The notes beneath the pieces are model-generated. The model searched no databases, had not been told where the DNA came from, and saw only the letters and a program-made list of their open reading frames with translations. Source: an uncultured Rhodocyclaceae bacterium (GTDB lineage: Bacteria > Pseudomonadota > Gammaproteobacteria > Burkholderiales > Rhodocyclaceae). Taken from it: a stretch of 64,000 nt of DNA. The position numbers and the translations under genes were made by a program. This document shows, piece after piece, positions 9,706 to 19,691 of the stretch (the stretch's first letter is position 1; each line of letters starts with the position of its first letter). The stretch covers positions 310,001-374,000 of the forward strand of contig CAJQTY010000001.1 in NCBI GenBank assembly GCA_907163075.1, in the 5' to 3' direction.

Positions 9706-11034
9706 TCAGTTGGATGAGGCACTGCGTTTCGTCGCACGCATGACGGCCGCCACCGTGTGGAACGACCCAAAGATGACAATTCTATCATTTTCCCCGGCCA
9801 GCTTGACAGCGCGCGTGAAGGCCTCGGTCGGCGCGGCGAAACACTCGACGCGACCGCCGAGATTGCCGTCGGCGACAACAGCGGCCAGCGCCTCGGCCGG
9901 TGCGCCGCGCGGCACGTCCAGTCCGGCCAGCAACCAGACATCGATCTTTCCTGACAAGGCCGCCAGCGCGCCGGCGATATCCTTGTCGCCAAGCATACCG
10001 ACGACGGCGATTGTTTTCTCAAAAAAGCCCATATCGCCGAGATTCTCGACCAGCCCGGTCACCGCCTGCGGATTATGCGCCACGTCGAGCACCACGGCCG
10101 GCCTTCCAGGCAGCACCTGAAAACGCCCCGGCACGTCGACTTCAAGCAAGCCGCGGCGAACAGCCTGCATCGATACCGGCAGCGGCTCCTTGATCGCGTC
10201 GACGGCGGCCAGTACCGCCGAGGCATTGCGCAACTGGCAGGCGCCGCGCAAGGCCGGGTTGGCCAGCCCGCCACGCCGGATCAGCGCCGGTTCGCCGCGA
10301 CGCGGCGCGCCGCGTCCCCAGTAGGTCCACTGCGTCTTGTCGCCGAAATAGCCGAAATCGCGTCCCAACAACTGCAGATCGGCGCCAATGGCGGCGGCAT
10401 GATCGAGCAGCGATTGCGGCGGCTCCGGGTCGGCGCAGATGGCCGTGCGCTGGCCGTCGTTCGCGGCGCGGTAGATGCCGGCCTTTTCGAATCCGATGGC
10501 CTCGCGTGTGGAGCCCAGCCAGTCGGTGTGATCGAGCGCAATGCCGGTAACGAGGGCGCAATCGGCATCGTAAATATTGACTGCGTCGAGTCGGCCACCA
10601 AGACCGACTTCAAGAATGAGCACCTCGACCTGGCTGCCGGCAAATACCTCCCAGGCGGCGAGCGTACCGAACTCGAAGTAGGTCAGCGCAATGTTGCCAG
10701 CGGCTTGCCGGGCCGCCTCGACGCTCGCGAAAGCCCGGCACAGCGTGGCGTCATCGACGGGCTGGCGATCCACGCGTACTCGTTCGTTGTACTCCAGCAA
10801 ATGCGGCGAGGTGTAGCAGCCGACACGATAACCGGCGAAGGCATAGATCGCTTCCAGGTACGCGCAGCTCGATCCCTTGCCGTTGGTGCCGCCAACGACG
10901 ATCAGCGGACAGTTTTGCGTTTGCCGCAAGGCGGCCTTGACACGGCCGACGCGCTCCAGACCAAGCTCGATACCGCCCTGCCCCTTCGGGTGGAGGCTTT
11001 CGAGGTGAGCCAGCCACTCAGGAAGTGAATTCAC
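9706..11034 (-). CDS. folC: Bifunctional folylpolyglutamate synthase / dihydrofolate synthase
   Basis: Adds glutamate to dihydropteroate and to folates in the cytoplasm. The Mur-ligase-like ATP site is VVGGTNGKGSSCAYLEAIY, followed by YTSPHLLEYNERVRV and the DALDHTDWLGST region. 442 residues. The start is a GTG at 11034 with AAAGAG a few bases upstream. The C-terminal domain has VLDVAHNPQAV. It sits between accD and dedD, the standard order in this group. Confidence 0.94.
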   Translation of the reverse strand: MNSLPEWLAHLESLHPKGQGGIELGLERVGRVKAALRQTQNCPLIVVGGTNGKGSSCAYLEAIYAFAGYRVGCYTSPHLLEYNERVRVDRQPVDDATLCRAFASVEAARQAAGNIALTYFEFGTLAAWEVFAGSQVEVLILEVGLGGRLDAVNIYDADCALVTGIALDHTDWLGSTREAIGFEKAGIYRAANDGQRTAICADPEPPQSLLDHAAAIGADLQLLGRDFGYFGDKTQWTYWGRGAPRRGEPALIRRGGLANPALRGACQLRNASAVLAAVDAIKEPLPVSMQAVRRGLLEVDVPGRFQVLPGRPAVVLDVAHNPQAVTGLVENLGDMGFFEKTIAVVGMLGDKDIAGALAALSGKIDVWLLAGLDVPRGAPAEALAAVVADGNLGGRVECFAAPTEAFTRAVKLAGENDRIVIFGSFHTVAAVMRATKRSASSN

Positions 11035-11058
11035 GAAAACTCTTTCGATACAAAAGAC

Positions 11059-11086
11059 GCAGGGATGCCCCGTAGGACATCCCTGC
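11059..11086 (-). terminator. Perfect hairpin between accD and folC
   Basis: GCAGGGATG (11059-11067) and CATCCCTGC (11078-11086) form a 9-bp stem with a 10-base loop, followed on the minus strand by a short T-containing stretch. It could attenuate read-through from the trp-accD genes into folC, or stabilise the upstream mRNA. Confidence 0.45.
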
Positions 11087-11112
11087 GCGGGCCAGCATTC
11101 ATGTATGGCGGT

Positions 11113-11985
11113 TCAAACGGCTGCCGGCAGTTTTTGCAGCATGGTCAAAATCTGTGCGAGCCGGTCTTTCAGTTCGCGACGATCGATGATCAGGTCGATC
11201 GCTCCCTTTTCGAGGAGGAATTCGGAACGCTGGAAACCTTCCGGCAGAGTCTGGCGAACGGTCTGTTCGATAACGCGCGGCCCGGCAAAACCGATCAGCG
11301 CACCCGGTTCAGCGATGACCACGTCGCCGATAAAGGCGAACGAGGCCGAGACGCCGCCCATGGTCGGATCGGTGAGGATCGAAATGAAGGGCAACCGTGC
11401 TTCCGATAGCTTGGTCAGAGCGGCTGATGTCTTGGCCATCTGCATCAGCGAGAACAAGCCTTCCTGCATACGCGCGCCACCCGAGGCCGTGATGCAGATG
11501 AAGGGAAAACCCTGCTCGACCGCTGTCTGCACGCCGCGCACGAAGCGCTCGCCAAGAACCGAGCCCATCGAGCCGCCCATGAAGTCGAACTCGAAGGCGG
11601 CGATGACCACCGGCACGGCCTTGATCGCCCCCTGCATGACCACCAGCGAGTCGGTTTCGCCGGTGCTCTCGGCGGCGTCGCTCAAACGCTCGGTGTAGCG
11701 CCGGCTATCCTTGAACTTCAGCGGGTCGACCGGCAATACCTCGGCGCCGATTTCAAAGCGTCCCTCGCCATCCAGGAGCAACTCGATCCGCGCGCGCGCA
11801 TCGAGACGGTTATGGTGAGCGCAGTTGGGACAGACATTGGCGTTCTTGGCCAGGTCGGTCGCATAAAGCACGGCCTCGCACGACGGGCATTTGCTCCACA
11901 GCCCTTCAGGCAGTGCCGACTTGCGTGCGACGCCGGAGTCGTTACGCTTGATCTTCGGCGGCAGCAGTTTATTCAACCAGCTCAT
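11113..11985 (-). CDS. accD: Acetyl-CoA carboxylase carboxyltransferase subunit beta
   Basis: Beta subunit of the carboxyltransferase that makes malonyl-CoA for fatty-acid synthesis. ATG 11985 ([10 protein letters not shown]) is chosen. It has GGAGGG just upstream and overlaps the trpA stop by 4 bases; the longer frame upstream is trpA shadow. An N-terminal four-Cys zinc ribbon (Cys ~33, 36, 52, 55) is followed by the crotonase-like core with [12 protein letters not shown] and [13 protein letters not shown]. 290 residues, the normal length. Confidence 0.96.
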   Translation of the reverse strand: MSWLNKLLPPKIKRNDSGVARKSALPEGLWSKCPSCEAVLYATDLAKNANVCPNCAHHNRLDARARIELLLDGEGRFEIGAEVLPVDPLKFKDSRRYTERLSDAAESTGETDSLVVMQGAIKAVPVVIAAFEFDFMGGSMGSVLGERFVRGVQTAVEQGFPFICITASGGARMQEGLFSLMQMAKTSAALTKLSEARLPFISILTDPTMGGVSASFAFIGDVVIAEPGALIGFAGPRVIEQTVRQTLPEGFQRSEFLLEKGAIDLIIDRRELKDRLAQILTMLQKLPAAV

Positions 11986-12815
11986 GATGTCCCTCCGAAA
12001 CCCTGCCCGGCGCCCACCGCCGCATCGATCCCGCGGCGTAGTTCGGCGACCAGTGCGCGCACCCGCGGGCAAACATCCTCCGCCGTCGATTGCTCAATCT
12101 CTTCGATGATCCGGCTGCCGACGACGACGGCGTCGGCGATGCGGGCGACGGCGCCGGCCGTTTCCGCATCGCGAATGCCAAATCCGACGCCGACCGGCAC
12201 GCCGGTCGCCGCATGGATTTCGGGGATGCGCGCGGCGACCGCGGCGACATCGAGGCTGGCCGAACCGGTGACGCCCTTGAGCGAAACATAGTAGACGTAG
12301 CCGCTGGCCAGCCCCGCGACCTGCGAGATACGGGCGGCGGTCGAGGTCGGCGCGAGCAGGAAGATCGGATCGAGCGCGTTGGCATTCATGGCGCGGGCAA
12401 AGTCGACGCTCTCTTCTGGCGGATAATCGACGACCAACACGCCATCGACACCGGCGTCAAAGGCGGCGGCGGCAAAAACATCGACGCCCATGGCTTCGAT
12501 CGGATTAGCGTAGCCCATCAGGACGACCGGCGTCTCGTTATCGTCAGCGCGGAAGTTGGCGACCATGCCGAGTATCTGGCGCAGGCTGACGCCCTTGCGC
12601 AAAGCCCGTTCGGAAGCGCGCTGGATGGTCGGCCCGTCGGCCATCGGATCGGAAAACGGCACTCCGAGTTCGATGATGTCGGAGCCGGCGTCGACCAGAG
12701 TGTGCATCAAGGGCACGGTCAGTTCCGGGCCCGGATCGCCGGCGGTGATGAACGGGATCAGCGCCTTGCGTCCCTGCGCCTGCAGGCGCTCGAATGTAGC
12801 TTGTATTTTTGACAT
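11982..12815 (-). CDS. trpA: Tryptophan synthase alpha subunit
   Basis: Cleaves indole-3-glycerol phosphate and passes indole to TrpB. 277 residues. The FITAGDPG motif, the catalytic Glu in [16 protein letters not shown] and the phosphate-binding [12 protein letters not shown] region are present. It follows trpB after a 2-bp gap and overlaps accD by 4 bp, so translation is likely coupled through the three genes. Confidence 0.96.
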   Translation of the reverse strand: MSKIQATFERLQAQGRKALIPFITAGDPGPELTVPLMHTLVDAGSDIIELGVPFSDPMADGPTIQRASERALRKGVSLRQILGMVANFRADDNETPVVLMGYANPIEAMGVDVFAAAAFDAGVDGVLVVDYPPEESVDFARAMNANALDPIFLLAPTSTAARISQVAGLASGYVYYVSLKGVTGSASLDVAAVAARIPEIHAATGVPVGVGFGIRDAETAGAVARIADAVVVGSRIIEEIEQSTAEDVCPRVRALVAELRRGIDAAVGAGQGFGGTS

Positions 12816-12817
12816 GA

Positions 12818-14023
12818 TCAGAACCTGATGCCCGATTTTTCGGCCACGGTGTGCATATCCTTGTCCCCCCGACCGGAGAGGTTGACCAGCAAAATCCTGT
12901 CTTTCGGCAGGGTCGGCGCCAGTTTGGTCGCGTAAGCGATGGCGTGGCTCGATTCAAGCGCCGGGATGATGCCCTCCAGACGGCACAGATTGTGGAACGC
13001 CTGCAAGGCCTCGGCGTCGGTGATTGTAACGTATTCGGCGCGACCGCTATCCTTGAGCCAGGCATGCTCGGGGCCGACGCCGGGATAGTCGAGGCCGGCC
13101 GAAATCGAATGCGTCTCGATGATCTGGCCGTTTTCGTCCTGTAGCAGGTAGGTCCGGTTGCCGTGCAGGACGCCGGGATGCCCGGCGGTCAACGAGGCGG
13201 CGTGGCGGCCGGTTTCGATCCCGTCGCCGGCGGCCTCGACACCGATCAGGCGGACGCCTTCAATCGGGATGTACGGATGAAAAATCCCCATGGCGTTTGA
13301 TCCGCCGCCGACGCAGGCGATCACCGCGTCGGGCTGACGCTGGCACTGCTCCTGCATCTGTCCGATGGCCTCCTTGCCGATCACCGACTGGAAATCACGC
13401 ACCATCATCGGATACGGGTGTGGACCGGCGACCGTACCAATGATGTAGAAAGTGCTGCTGACATTGGTGACCCAGTCGCGCATTGCCTCGTTCAAAGCGT
13501 CCTTGAGCGTCTTCGATCCGCTTTCGACGGGCACCACGGAAGCGCCGAGCAGCTTCATGCGATACACGTTGGCCGCCTGCCGCTTGATGTCCTCGGAACC
13601 CATGTAAACCACGCATTCCATGCCGTAACGCGCGGCTACCGTGGCCGTTGCCACGCCGTGCTGACCGGCGCCGGTTTCGGCGATTACCCGCTTCTTGCCC
13701 ATGCGCCGGGCAAGCATGGCCTGGCCGATGCAGTTGTTGACCTTGTGCGCCCCGGTATGATTCAGATCTTCGCGTTTCAGATAGATTTGCGCGCCGCCAA
13801 GCATTTCGGACCAGCGTTTGGCATGGTAGACAGGGCTCGGGCGGCCGACGTAATGCTTCAGATCGTACTCGAACTCTGCAATGAATACGGGATCGCGCTG
13901 GGCCAGCGCGTAGGCGTCCTTCAGTTCTTCGAGCGCCGGGATCAGCGTTTCGGCGACAAAAACGCCACCATAGCGGCCGAAGTGGCCAAGCGCGTCGGGC
14001 AGGTCGTAACGTGGGGCAAGCAT
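12818..14023 (-). CDS. trpB: Tryptophan synthase beta subunit
   Basis: PLP enzyme that condenses indole with serine. ATG 14023 ([10 protein letters not shown]) is preferred to the upstream in-frame codon because AAGGAGA lies just before it. The PLP lysine is Lys ~94 in [11 protein letters not shown], and the phosphate-binding GGGSNAMG loop is present. 401 residues. It is separated from trpF by about 170 bases in which I see no gene, so a local promoter there is possible. Confidence 0.96.
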   Translation of the reverse strand: MLAPRYDLPDALGHFGRYGGVFVAETLIPALEELKDAYALAQRDPVFIAEFEYDLKHYVGRPSPVYHAKRWSEMLGGAQIYLKREDLNHTGAHKVNNCIGQAMLARRMGKKRVIAETGAGQHGVATATVAARYGMECVVYMGSEDIKRQAANVYRMKLLGASVVPVESGSKTLKDALNEAMRDWVTNVSSTFYIIGTVAGPHPYPMMVRDFQSVIGKEAIGQMQEQCQRQPDAVIACVGGGSNAMGIFHPYIPIEGVRLIGVEAAGDGIETGRHAASLTAGHPGVLHGNRTYLLQDENGQIIETHSISAGLDYPGVGPEHAWLKDSGRAEYVTITDAEALQAFHNLCRLEGIIPALESSHAIAYATKLAPTLPKDRILLVNLSGRGDKDMHTVAEKSGIRF

Positions 14024-14194
14024 GATTTCTCCTTGAGGCAAATGAATGGAATACTAACGGGCGATCACCAGGCGATCGCCGGCCTCAGGCATGATTGGCG
14101 AAAAAACGTCGCCAGCAGGTACGGGTACGTCCACCAGAACTCTTGCGCATCGGTAATCCTGTTGCGAATGAATTAATGTATTCGGCGTCTCGAT

Positions 14195-14827
14195 TCAGTC
14201 GATCGCCATCAATCCGGCCGCACGCACGGCGGCGACGAAAGAGCGAATCTTTTCCGCATCCTTGATTCCCCTGGCCACCTCGACACCCGAAGAGACATCG
14301 ACAGCCGCCGGTTGCACGCGGGCGATGGCCTCGCCCACATTGCCGGCATCCAGGCCGCCCGAGAGCACAATCGGACGGTTTAGTGCCGACGGTATCAGCG
14401 CCCAGTCGAAGACTTTGCCTCCGCCGCCGTAGCCATCGACAAAAGCATCAAGAAGAATCGCCTGCGCCGAGGGAAAACCAGCGGCGTATTGTACCAAATC
14501 CATCCCCGGCTTGACGCGCGCCGCCTTGATGTAGGGGCGATCGAACTGGCGGCAGTAGCGTTCGTCCTCGTCGCCGTGGAACTGCAGCAGGTGGATGGGC
14601 ACGGCGGCCAGCGTTTCCCGCACCAGCGCCGGATCGGCATTGACGAAAAGCCCGACGACGGTAACCAGCGGCGGAACGGCACGCGCTAGTTTGGCGGCGG
14701 TTTCCAGGTCGACACAACGCGGGCTCGGTGGATAGAAAACCAGGCCGATGGCATCGGCACCGGCGTCTACCGCGACCTGCAAATCCTCAAGCCGGGTCAG
14801 GCCACAAATTTTGATACGCGGTCTCAT
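14195..14827 (-). CDS. trpF: Phosphoribosylanthranilate isomerase
   Basis: Third step of tryptophan synthesis (Amadori rearrangement of PRA to CdRP). It is a TIM barrel of 210 residues starting at ATG 14827 (MRPRIKICGLTR), with the catalytic Cys in IKICGLT and the Asp in ILLDAFVDGYGGGGK. The C-terminal PIVLSGGLDAGNV and AVDVSSGVE phosphate-binding stretches are intact. The longer upstream frame overlaps truA and is not family-like. It starts 17 bases after truA stops. Confidence 0.95.
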   Translation of the reverse strand: MRPRIKICGLTRLEDLQVAVDAGADAIGLVFYPPSPRCVDLETAAKLARAVPPLVTVVGLFVNADPALVRETLAAVPIHLLQFHGDEDERYCRQFDRPYIKAARVKPGMDLVQYAAGFPSAQAILLDAFVDGYGGGGKVFDWALIPSALNRPIVLSGGLDAGNVGEAIARVQPAAVDVSSGVEVARGIKDAEKIRSFVAAVRAAGLMAID

Positions 14828-14844
14828 GGGCGGCTGCCGTCCTC

Positions 14845-15639
14845 TCACAAAGTGCCGGAAACGCACACCAGGAGGTTATCCTCGCCGGCGGGCAGCCCCC
14901 AGTGTTGCTCATACGTCACGCCAACCAGGTAGAGGCCGGCCGCGGAAAAAGTCGGTGCTGCCAGACGGCGATCCCGCGCCTTCAGCACCTGCGCCATCCA
15001 CTCCGGCGGATGTTTGCCCTGCCCGACATAAACCAGGCTGCCGACCAGGTTGCGCACCATGTGGTGCAGAAAGGCACCAGCTTCGAAATCGAAAGCGATC
15101 ATTTCCCCGAATCGCATCACGTTGGCTTGCCGGATCGTCTTGACCGGCGACCTGGCCTGGCAGCCCGCCGCGCGAAACGCTGAAAAATCGTGCTCGCCCA
15201 GCAGCATCGCTGCCGCTCGCCGCATGCTCTCGACGTCCAGGGGATGATGATACCAGCCGGCGCGCCCATGCCATACACCCGTACGCTGCGGCCGGTTGAT
15301 CAGGATGTATCGATAGCGGCGCCCGTAAGCCGAGAAACGGGCGTGGAAACCGTCAGCCACCGGATGCGCCCAACGCACCGAGACGGCGGCCGGAAGGTAG
15401 GTGTTGACGCCGCGCACCCAGGCGCTCAGTGGACGTTCAAGCGACGTATCGAAATGCACGACCTGGGCCGTCGCATGCACACCGGCATCGGTGCGGCCGG
15501 CGCACACGACATCCACCGCCCCTCCGGCAATCCGGCCCAGCGCGACCTCCAGCGCATCCTGCACCGTTCCGCCGCCGGGCTGCGTTTGCCAGCCACGGAA
15601 ACCGCTCCCGTCGTACTCCACGCCAAGGGCGACTCGCAT
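14845..15639 (-). CDS. truA: tRNA pseudouridine(38-40) synthase
   Basis: Modifies U38-U40 in the anticodon arm of tRNAs. ATG 15639 gives MRVALGVEYDGSGFRGWQ, the canonical N-terminus. Catalytic Asp ~51 lies in CAGRTDAGVHATAQVV. 264 residues. Its ATG shares one base with the TGA of the upstream EcfT-like gene. The truA-trpF linkage is common in proteobacteria. Confidence 0.95.
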   Translation of the reverse strand: MRVALGVEYDGSGFRGWQTQPGGGTVQDALEVALGRIAGGAVDVVCAGRTDAGVHATAQVVHFDTSLERPLSAWVRGVNTYLPAAVSVRWAHPVADGFHARFSAYGRRYRYILINRPQRTGVWHGRAGWYHHPLDVESMRRAAAMLLGEHDFSAFRAAGCQARSPVKTIRQANVMRFGEMIAFDFEAGAFLHHMVRNLVGSLVYVGQGKHPPEWMAQVLKARDRRLAAPTFSAAGLYLVGVTYEQHWGLPAGEDNLLVCVSGTL

Positions 15640-16250
15640 CAAAACACCGGGCGGAAGCACAAATACGCAACGACCAGGCCAAGGATCAGCGTAAGTGCAA
15701 AGTCCAGCCAGCGCAACGGCGGCTGATCCAACTCAAGCGACTCGCCGACGGTCGTACCCGGAACATCGAGCAAGCTGCGCCAGTCGCGCGGGCGCGGCAG
15801 CGTTTCGACATAGCGCAACACCAGCATCAGGCGAACGACGCCGCGGTCGGGGTCGAGCCCAATACGGCGCAATGGCTTGAGCAGGGTATGCGATGCCACC
15901 AGCAGATCGGCGAGAGGCGTGGCATCGAGGAAGGCGGAGACGGCGATCAGCACCAGCAACAAACGGCCGAGATGCGTTAGTGCTTTGCGCAAGCCCTCCA
16001 GCGTTGGCGCAGCAGCACCCTCCCACAGCGGTTCGCCAGCGACGCCCCAGGAAAAGACGACGAGGAGCGTAAGCAAGAGCCAGCGTACGCGCCAGACGAG
16101 CCGACCGGCACGCTGCAAACCACGTCTTCCGAGCGCCGGCAGCAACAGAAAGGCCGCCGCCAGCGCCAGACCGTTCAGGCACTGGACGGCGATCAGGAGA
16201 AGAAACCAGTTTACGACTCGCGTCGTCGGATGGACGGAAAAACTCGGCAT
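15639..16250 (-). CDS. EcfT/CbiQ-like energy-coupling-factor transmembrane protein, without visible partners
   Basis: 203 residues from ATG 16250 (MPSFSVHPTTRVVNW); an upstream in-frame start at 16277 is possible. The N-terminal helices (about 10-60) and the cytoplasmic stretch with LLKPLRRIGLDPDRGVVRLMLVLRYVETLP resemble the T component of ECF vitamin/metal transporters. A last hydrophobic segment closes the protein. No ATPase (EcfA) or S component is nearby, so it must work with distant partners or have another role. It is translationally coupled to truA. Confidence 0.7.
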   Translation of the reverse strand: MPSFSVHPTTRVVNWFLLLIAVQCLNGLALAAAFLLLPALGRRGLQRAGRLVWRVRWLLLTLLVVFSWGVAGEPLWEGAAAPTLEGLRKALTHLGRLLLVLIAVSAFLDATPLADLLVASHTLLKPLRRIGLDPDRGVVRLMLVLRYVETLPRPRDWRSLLDVPGTTVGESLELDQPPLRWLDFALTLILGLVVAYLCFRPVF

Positions 16251-16290
16251 GCGTTCGTCCCGGCGGGAAAGTGGCATAGCAGCAAAGGCA

Positions 16291-16318
16291 AGGCCGTAGC
16301 CCCTGCGAGCTACGGCCT
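16291..16318 (-). terminator. Terminator-like hairpin downstream of fimV
   Basis: AGGCCGTAGC (16291-16300) pairs exactly with GCTACGGCCT (16309-16318) across an 8-base loop, 21 bases past the fimV stop. On the minus strand it is followed by TTGCCTTTGC, a modest T-rich tail. Confidence 0.55.
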
Positions 16319-16339
16319 GCGTGCGACTTAGCCGTGCTC

Positions 16340-19300
16340 CTAATTACCTATTTTGTTAAGAATGGCCTGGGCGCTTTCACGTTGTGCGGCGTCACCCTCT
16401 TTCAGCACTTCCTGCAAGAGTTCGCGCGCCCCCTCAAAATCGCCCATTTCCTCGTAAGCGTTCGCCAGATCCAGCTTGGTTGCCACTTCCTCGTTGGCGC
16501 TGATATCGAACTCCGGCAACAGATCCGGCTCGGCCTCGACCTGAGGATTCACCACCGTTTCAGCCTGTAGCGTCGAGAAATTGTCGCCGACCAGGGTATC
16601 CTTCCCGACTGCAAACTGGGGATTGACGAACGTCTCGGCCTGCGCCGTCGAGAAGTCCTGATCCGGCAAAAGATCAGGATCGAGACCAAACTGCGGAATC
16701 ACGATCGTCTCGGATTGCTCGGTCTCAAAATCCGGATTGACCGCCGTCGCGATATGCAGCGTGTCGAAAGAAGACTCTGGCACGTCCGGTGAAGGGCTGG
16801 TTTCAAGGACCGGGAACGACGCCGGTGCCGGCTTCGGCTTCGGCAGTTCCGCCTCCTTGAGGTCCAGATCGATCGAGGACATATCGAAGGACGGGACATC
16901 GGGCGCGGGCCGACCCAGGAAAACTGAGTCGGTCAAGCTTAAGTCGAAGTCAAGGCCACCGGCATCAACATCGGCAGCTTCAGGAACGTCACCTGAAGCG
17001 ACCGGCGCGGCGGCGGCAGACTGTATTACTTTCGCTGAATCCGGCTCGATGCCAAGGTCAAAATCAAGACCCCCAGCCTCCTTGTTGCTTCCCGCATCCA
17101 ACGACGCGACTGCCGGGACGTCGTCCAGCAGATTGAAGTCAAGACCAAGAACGGTCTCGTCCGCCGCCGCCGTCGAGCGCGAAGAAGCGTCAGCAAGCGG
17201 ACGCGAAGGCGCCAGATCGAAATCCAGCGGCCCGGCATCAATCACCGGTTCTGATAGATCAAGCAGCGTTCCACCCGCACCTCCCTTGACCCCGTCGGAC
17301 GCCATCGAAGGCTTCTCGTCGTCCAGACCAAGATCAAAATCGAGGTCTCCAAGATCCGCCTTGATCGGCACCGCTGGACCGGCAGATGGCTCTGCGACAC
17401 TCGCCGTCGCGGCCAGTTGCGACAATTCCCCCGGCAAGGTAATGGTGCTCTTGATCGACTGCGGAGAAACAATCACGGTTGCATCCGCGTCGAATTCAGC
17501 CGGAACAGCATGCGCAGAAGCGCCGAAAAGCGGGTTGCCCGGATCAAGTTTGATCCCCATGGCGGCCGCTTTTTCCCAATCGGCACCAACACCGCTGGTC
17601 TCGGAATAAAGATCGGTGGCCAGCGTCTCGAATTGCTTCAGATCCTTACGGTTTGAATAGATTTCGAGCAACTTGAGCTGAATGGCATAACGCTTCGGAT
17701 CTTTCTGCTTGGCTTCCAGCAGAATTTCCTCGGCCTGCGCATCACGGCCATAAGCCATGTAAACATCAGCTTCGGCGACCGGATCAACCTCATCGGTATC
17801 AATGCTGCCCGGTCCGGCCTGACTAAAATCGGTTTGCACCGGGGTTTGTGACGTATCAACGTTCTGCCCTCCGGTGCTGCGGAAAACTGAATTCCCCGCC
17901 AAGCTGCTACTCTGCGGCAACACGGTGCTGTTCAACTCCAGAGGCACTTCTTCGCCCTTGGCGGCCCGGCGACGCCGTGCAACGAAGTACGCCGCAATGA
18001 GTGCCAGTATCCCGCCACCGCCGGCCAGTGTGAGCGGATTATCGAGCAACTCGTCCAAGAAACCCGGCGCTTCAGGCGGGGGTGGAGGCGGAGTTTTTGA
18101 CTTTGGCGCTACGGCCGGTTTCGGCGCGGGTGCCGGCTTAGGCTCGGATTTGGGTGCCTCGGGCTTGGCTGCTGGCTCTGCCGGTGTTGCTTCAGTTGGC
18201 TTTTCAGTCGCCGGCGCGGCCGGCTCGGGCTTGGCCTCGGGCAGCGCCGGAGCCGGCGTTGCCGCCGCCGTCGGAGCTACTGCAATTTGCGGCTTGGCTT
18301 CTTCCACCGGCTTCATGGCTACGAGCGGCGCCACGTTGGCGGCAGCCTGCTTTTGCAGTTCGGCCAGACTTTGATTTTTCAGCTCAAGCAGTTTCTGCAA
18401 GTCCGCGACATTTTTCTCCAGGGCGGCCAAACGCTCACTCGCTTCGGTCAGCGCTTTTTCCTTGGCGATCAGTTCTTCCTCGCCGCGCTTCGCCGTGCCA
18501 CCCGGCTTGGTCCCGGCCGCATCGGTCTTGGAAACCTTCAACTGGTCCCTGGACACGGTTTCCGGCGCAAGCACATCCTCAACCTTGGCCGTGATCTTGC
18601 CGCCCGCTTCCTGTTTGGCCACCTCTTCCTTTGACGGTGCCTGCGCCGCCACGCCCGCCAGCTTGCTTCGGTAGGAATTCCAGTCGGCAGATTGTGCAAC
18701 GACTATTTTCTTGGCATCCGCAGCGGAAACGGCTTCAACCGAAGATTTATCAGGTACGGAAAGAATCTTGCCGGCCTTCAGTCGGTTCATGTTGCCACCG
18801 TCAAAAGCCTCTTGATTTGCGTGCAACAAGCCGACCAGCATCTGCTCCAGCGAGACGCCCACCGGCTTGGATTCGCCGGCGATCTTGCGCAAGGTATCGC
18901 CACGCTTGACTTCACGAACGCCGCGACCGTCAGCGGGCGTGTCCACAGCTTCCGGCGCCCCTTCCTGGACACGCGCCTGACCGCGCGCCTGGGCGACCGC
19001 CTTGCGCCGTAGTTCATCGTCAATTGGCGCCGATGCGCGTACTGCCTCCGGCGGCTTGCTGGCCAAAGCCGGTTTGACGGCGGCCAGCGCCACCGGCGCC
19101 GAACCTTTTGCCATAAGCTCCGGCGGGTCAAGCAGGAAGGTGTATTCACGGATTAGGCGCCCGGCCGGCCAATTGAGTTCGAGCAGCAAATCGACGAAAG
19201 GATCGTTGATCGGCCGGTCCGAACTCAGCCTGATCACCGATTGACCGTTGGCGCGCTTGTCCATGCTGAAACGGATCCCGAGCAAGGTCGTCGCGTAATC

Positions 19301-19549
19301 CAGACCGGCTTGCTTGAACGTGTCGGGCGACGCGAGTTGCGCCTTCATGCCAGACAATTCATCGCGTGTCGCCGAGACTTCGATCTCGGCCCGCAGGGGC
19401 TGTCCAAGCGCCGAAAACACTACGATTTTTCCAAGACCCGCCGCATGCGCCGCGCGAGGCATTCCGGTGAAAAGAATACAGGAAGCAAGCGCGATTACCG
19501 AACTTCGCAGCCCGAACTTCATTAGCGACTGATTGAATTTTTCTGACAC
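16340..19549 (-). CDS. fimV: FimV-like polar hub / peptidoglycan-binding motility protein
   Basis: About 1069 residues. The N-terminus has a signal peptide ending AAHA, then a FimV N-terminal domain (GLGKIVVFSALGQPLRAEIEVSATRDEL). A LysM-like FimV core follows (VREVKRGDTLRKIAGESKP), then a coiled coil with ALTEASERLAALEKNVADLQ. A Pro/Ala/Glu-rich spacer leads to one TM helix (LTLAGGGGILALIAAYFVARRRR). The acidic cytoplasmic part carries tandem GLDFDL-type repeats and ends in a FimV C-terminal TPR-like domain (LDLANAYEEMGDFEGARELLQEVL). GTG 19549 is preferred because AGGG lies seven bases upstream; ATG 19522 is the alternative. In relatives FimV organises the cell pole, type IV pili and type II secretion. 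Confidence 0.88.
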   Translation of the reverse strand: MSEKFNQSLMKFGLRSSVIALASCILFTGMPRAAHAAGLGKIVVFSALGQPLRAEIEVSATRDELSGMKAQLASPDTFKQAGLDYATTLLGIRFSMDKRANGQSVIRLSSDRPINDPFVDLLLELNWPAGRLIREYTFLLDPPELMAKGSAPVALAAVKPALASKPPEAVRASAPIDDELRRKAVAQARGQARVQEGAPEAVDTPADGRGVREVKRGDTLRKIAGESKPVGVSLEQMLVGLLHANQEAFDGGNMNRLKAGKILSVPDKSSVEAVSAADAKKIVVAQSADWNSYRSKLAGVAAQAPSKEEVAKQEAGGKITAKVEDVLAPETVSRDQLKVSKTDAAGTKPGGTAKRGEEELIAKEKALTEASERLAALEKNVADLQKLLELKNQSLAELQKQAAANVAPLVAMKPVEEAKPQIAVAPTAAATPAPALPEAKPEPAAPATEKPTEATPAEPAAKPEAPKSEPKPAPAPKPAVAPKSKTPPPPPPEAPGFLDELLDNPLTLAGGGGILALIAAYFVARRRRAAKGEEVPLELNSTVLPQSSSLAGNSVFRSTGGQNVDTSQTPVQTDFSQAGPGSIDTDEVDPVAEADVYMAYGRDAQAEEILLEAKQKDPKRYAIQLKLLEIYSNRKDLKQFETLATDLYSETSGVGADWEKAAAMGIKLDPGNPLFGASAHAVPAEFDADATVIVSPQSIKSTITLPGELSQLAATASVAEPSAGPAVPIKADLGDLDFDLGLDDEKPSMASDGVKGGAGGTLLDLSEPVIDAGPLDFDLAPSRPLADASSRSTAAADETVLGLDFNLLDDVPAVASLDAGSNKEAGGLDFDLGIEPDSAKVIQSAAAAPVASGDVPEAADVDAGGLDFDLSLTDSVFLGRPAPDVPSFDMSSIDLDLKEAELPKPKPAPASFPVLETSPSPDVPESSFDTLHIATAVNPDFETEQSETIVIPQFGLDPDLLPDQDFSTAQAETFVNPQFAVGKDTLVGDNFSTLQAETVVNPQVEAEPDLLPEFDISANEEVATKLDLANAYEEMGDFEGARELLQEVLKEGDAAQRESAQAILNKIGN

Positions 19550-19691
19550 AGCGCCACCCTGAACGTCCAAACAGGATTATTAAAGTAACATCATGGGGTT
19601 AGCGATGCAAGCTAAACATGCTTGTGATGTTGCGGGCACCTCGAGAAGCGGCGCGCCCGCCGACTAGCTTCTATTTTTGTATAAAAATCAA

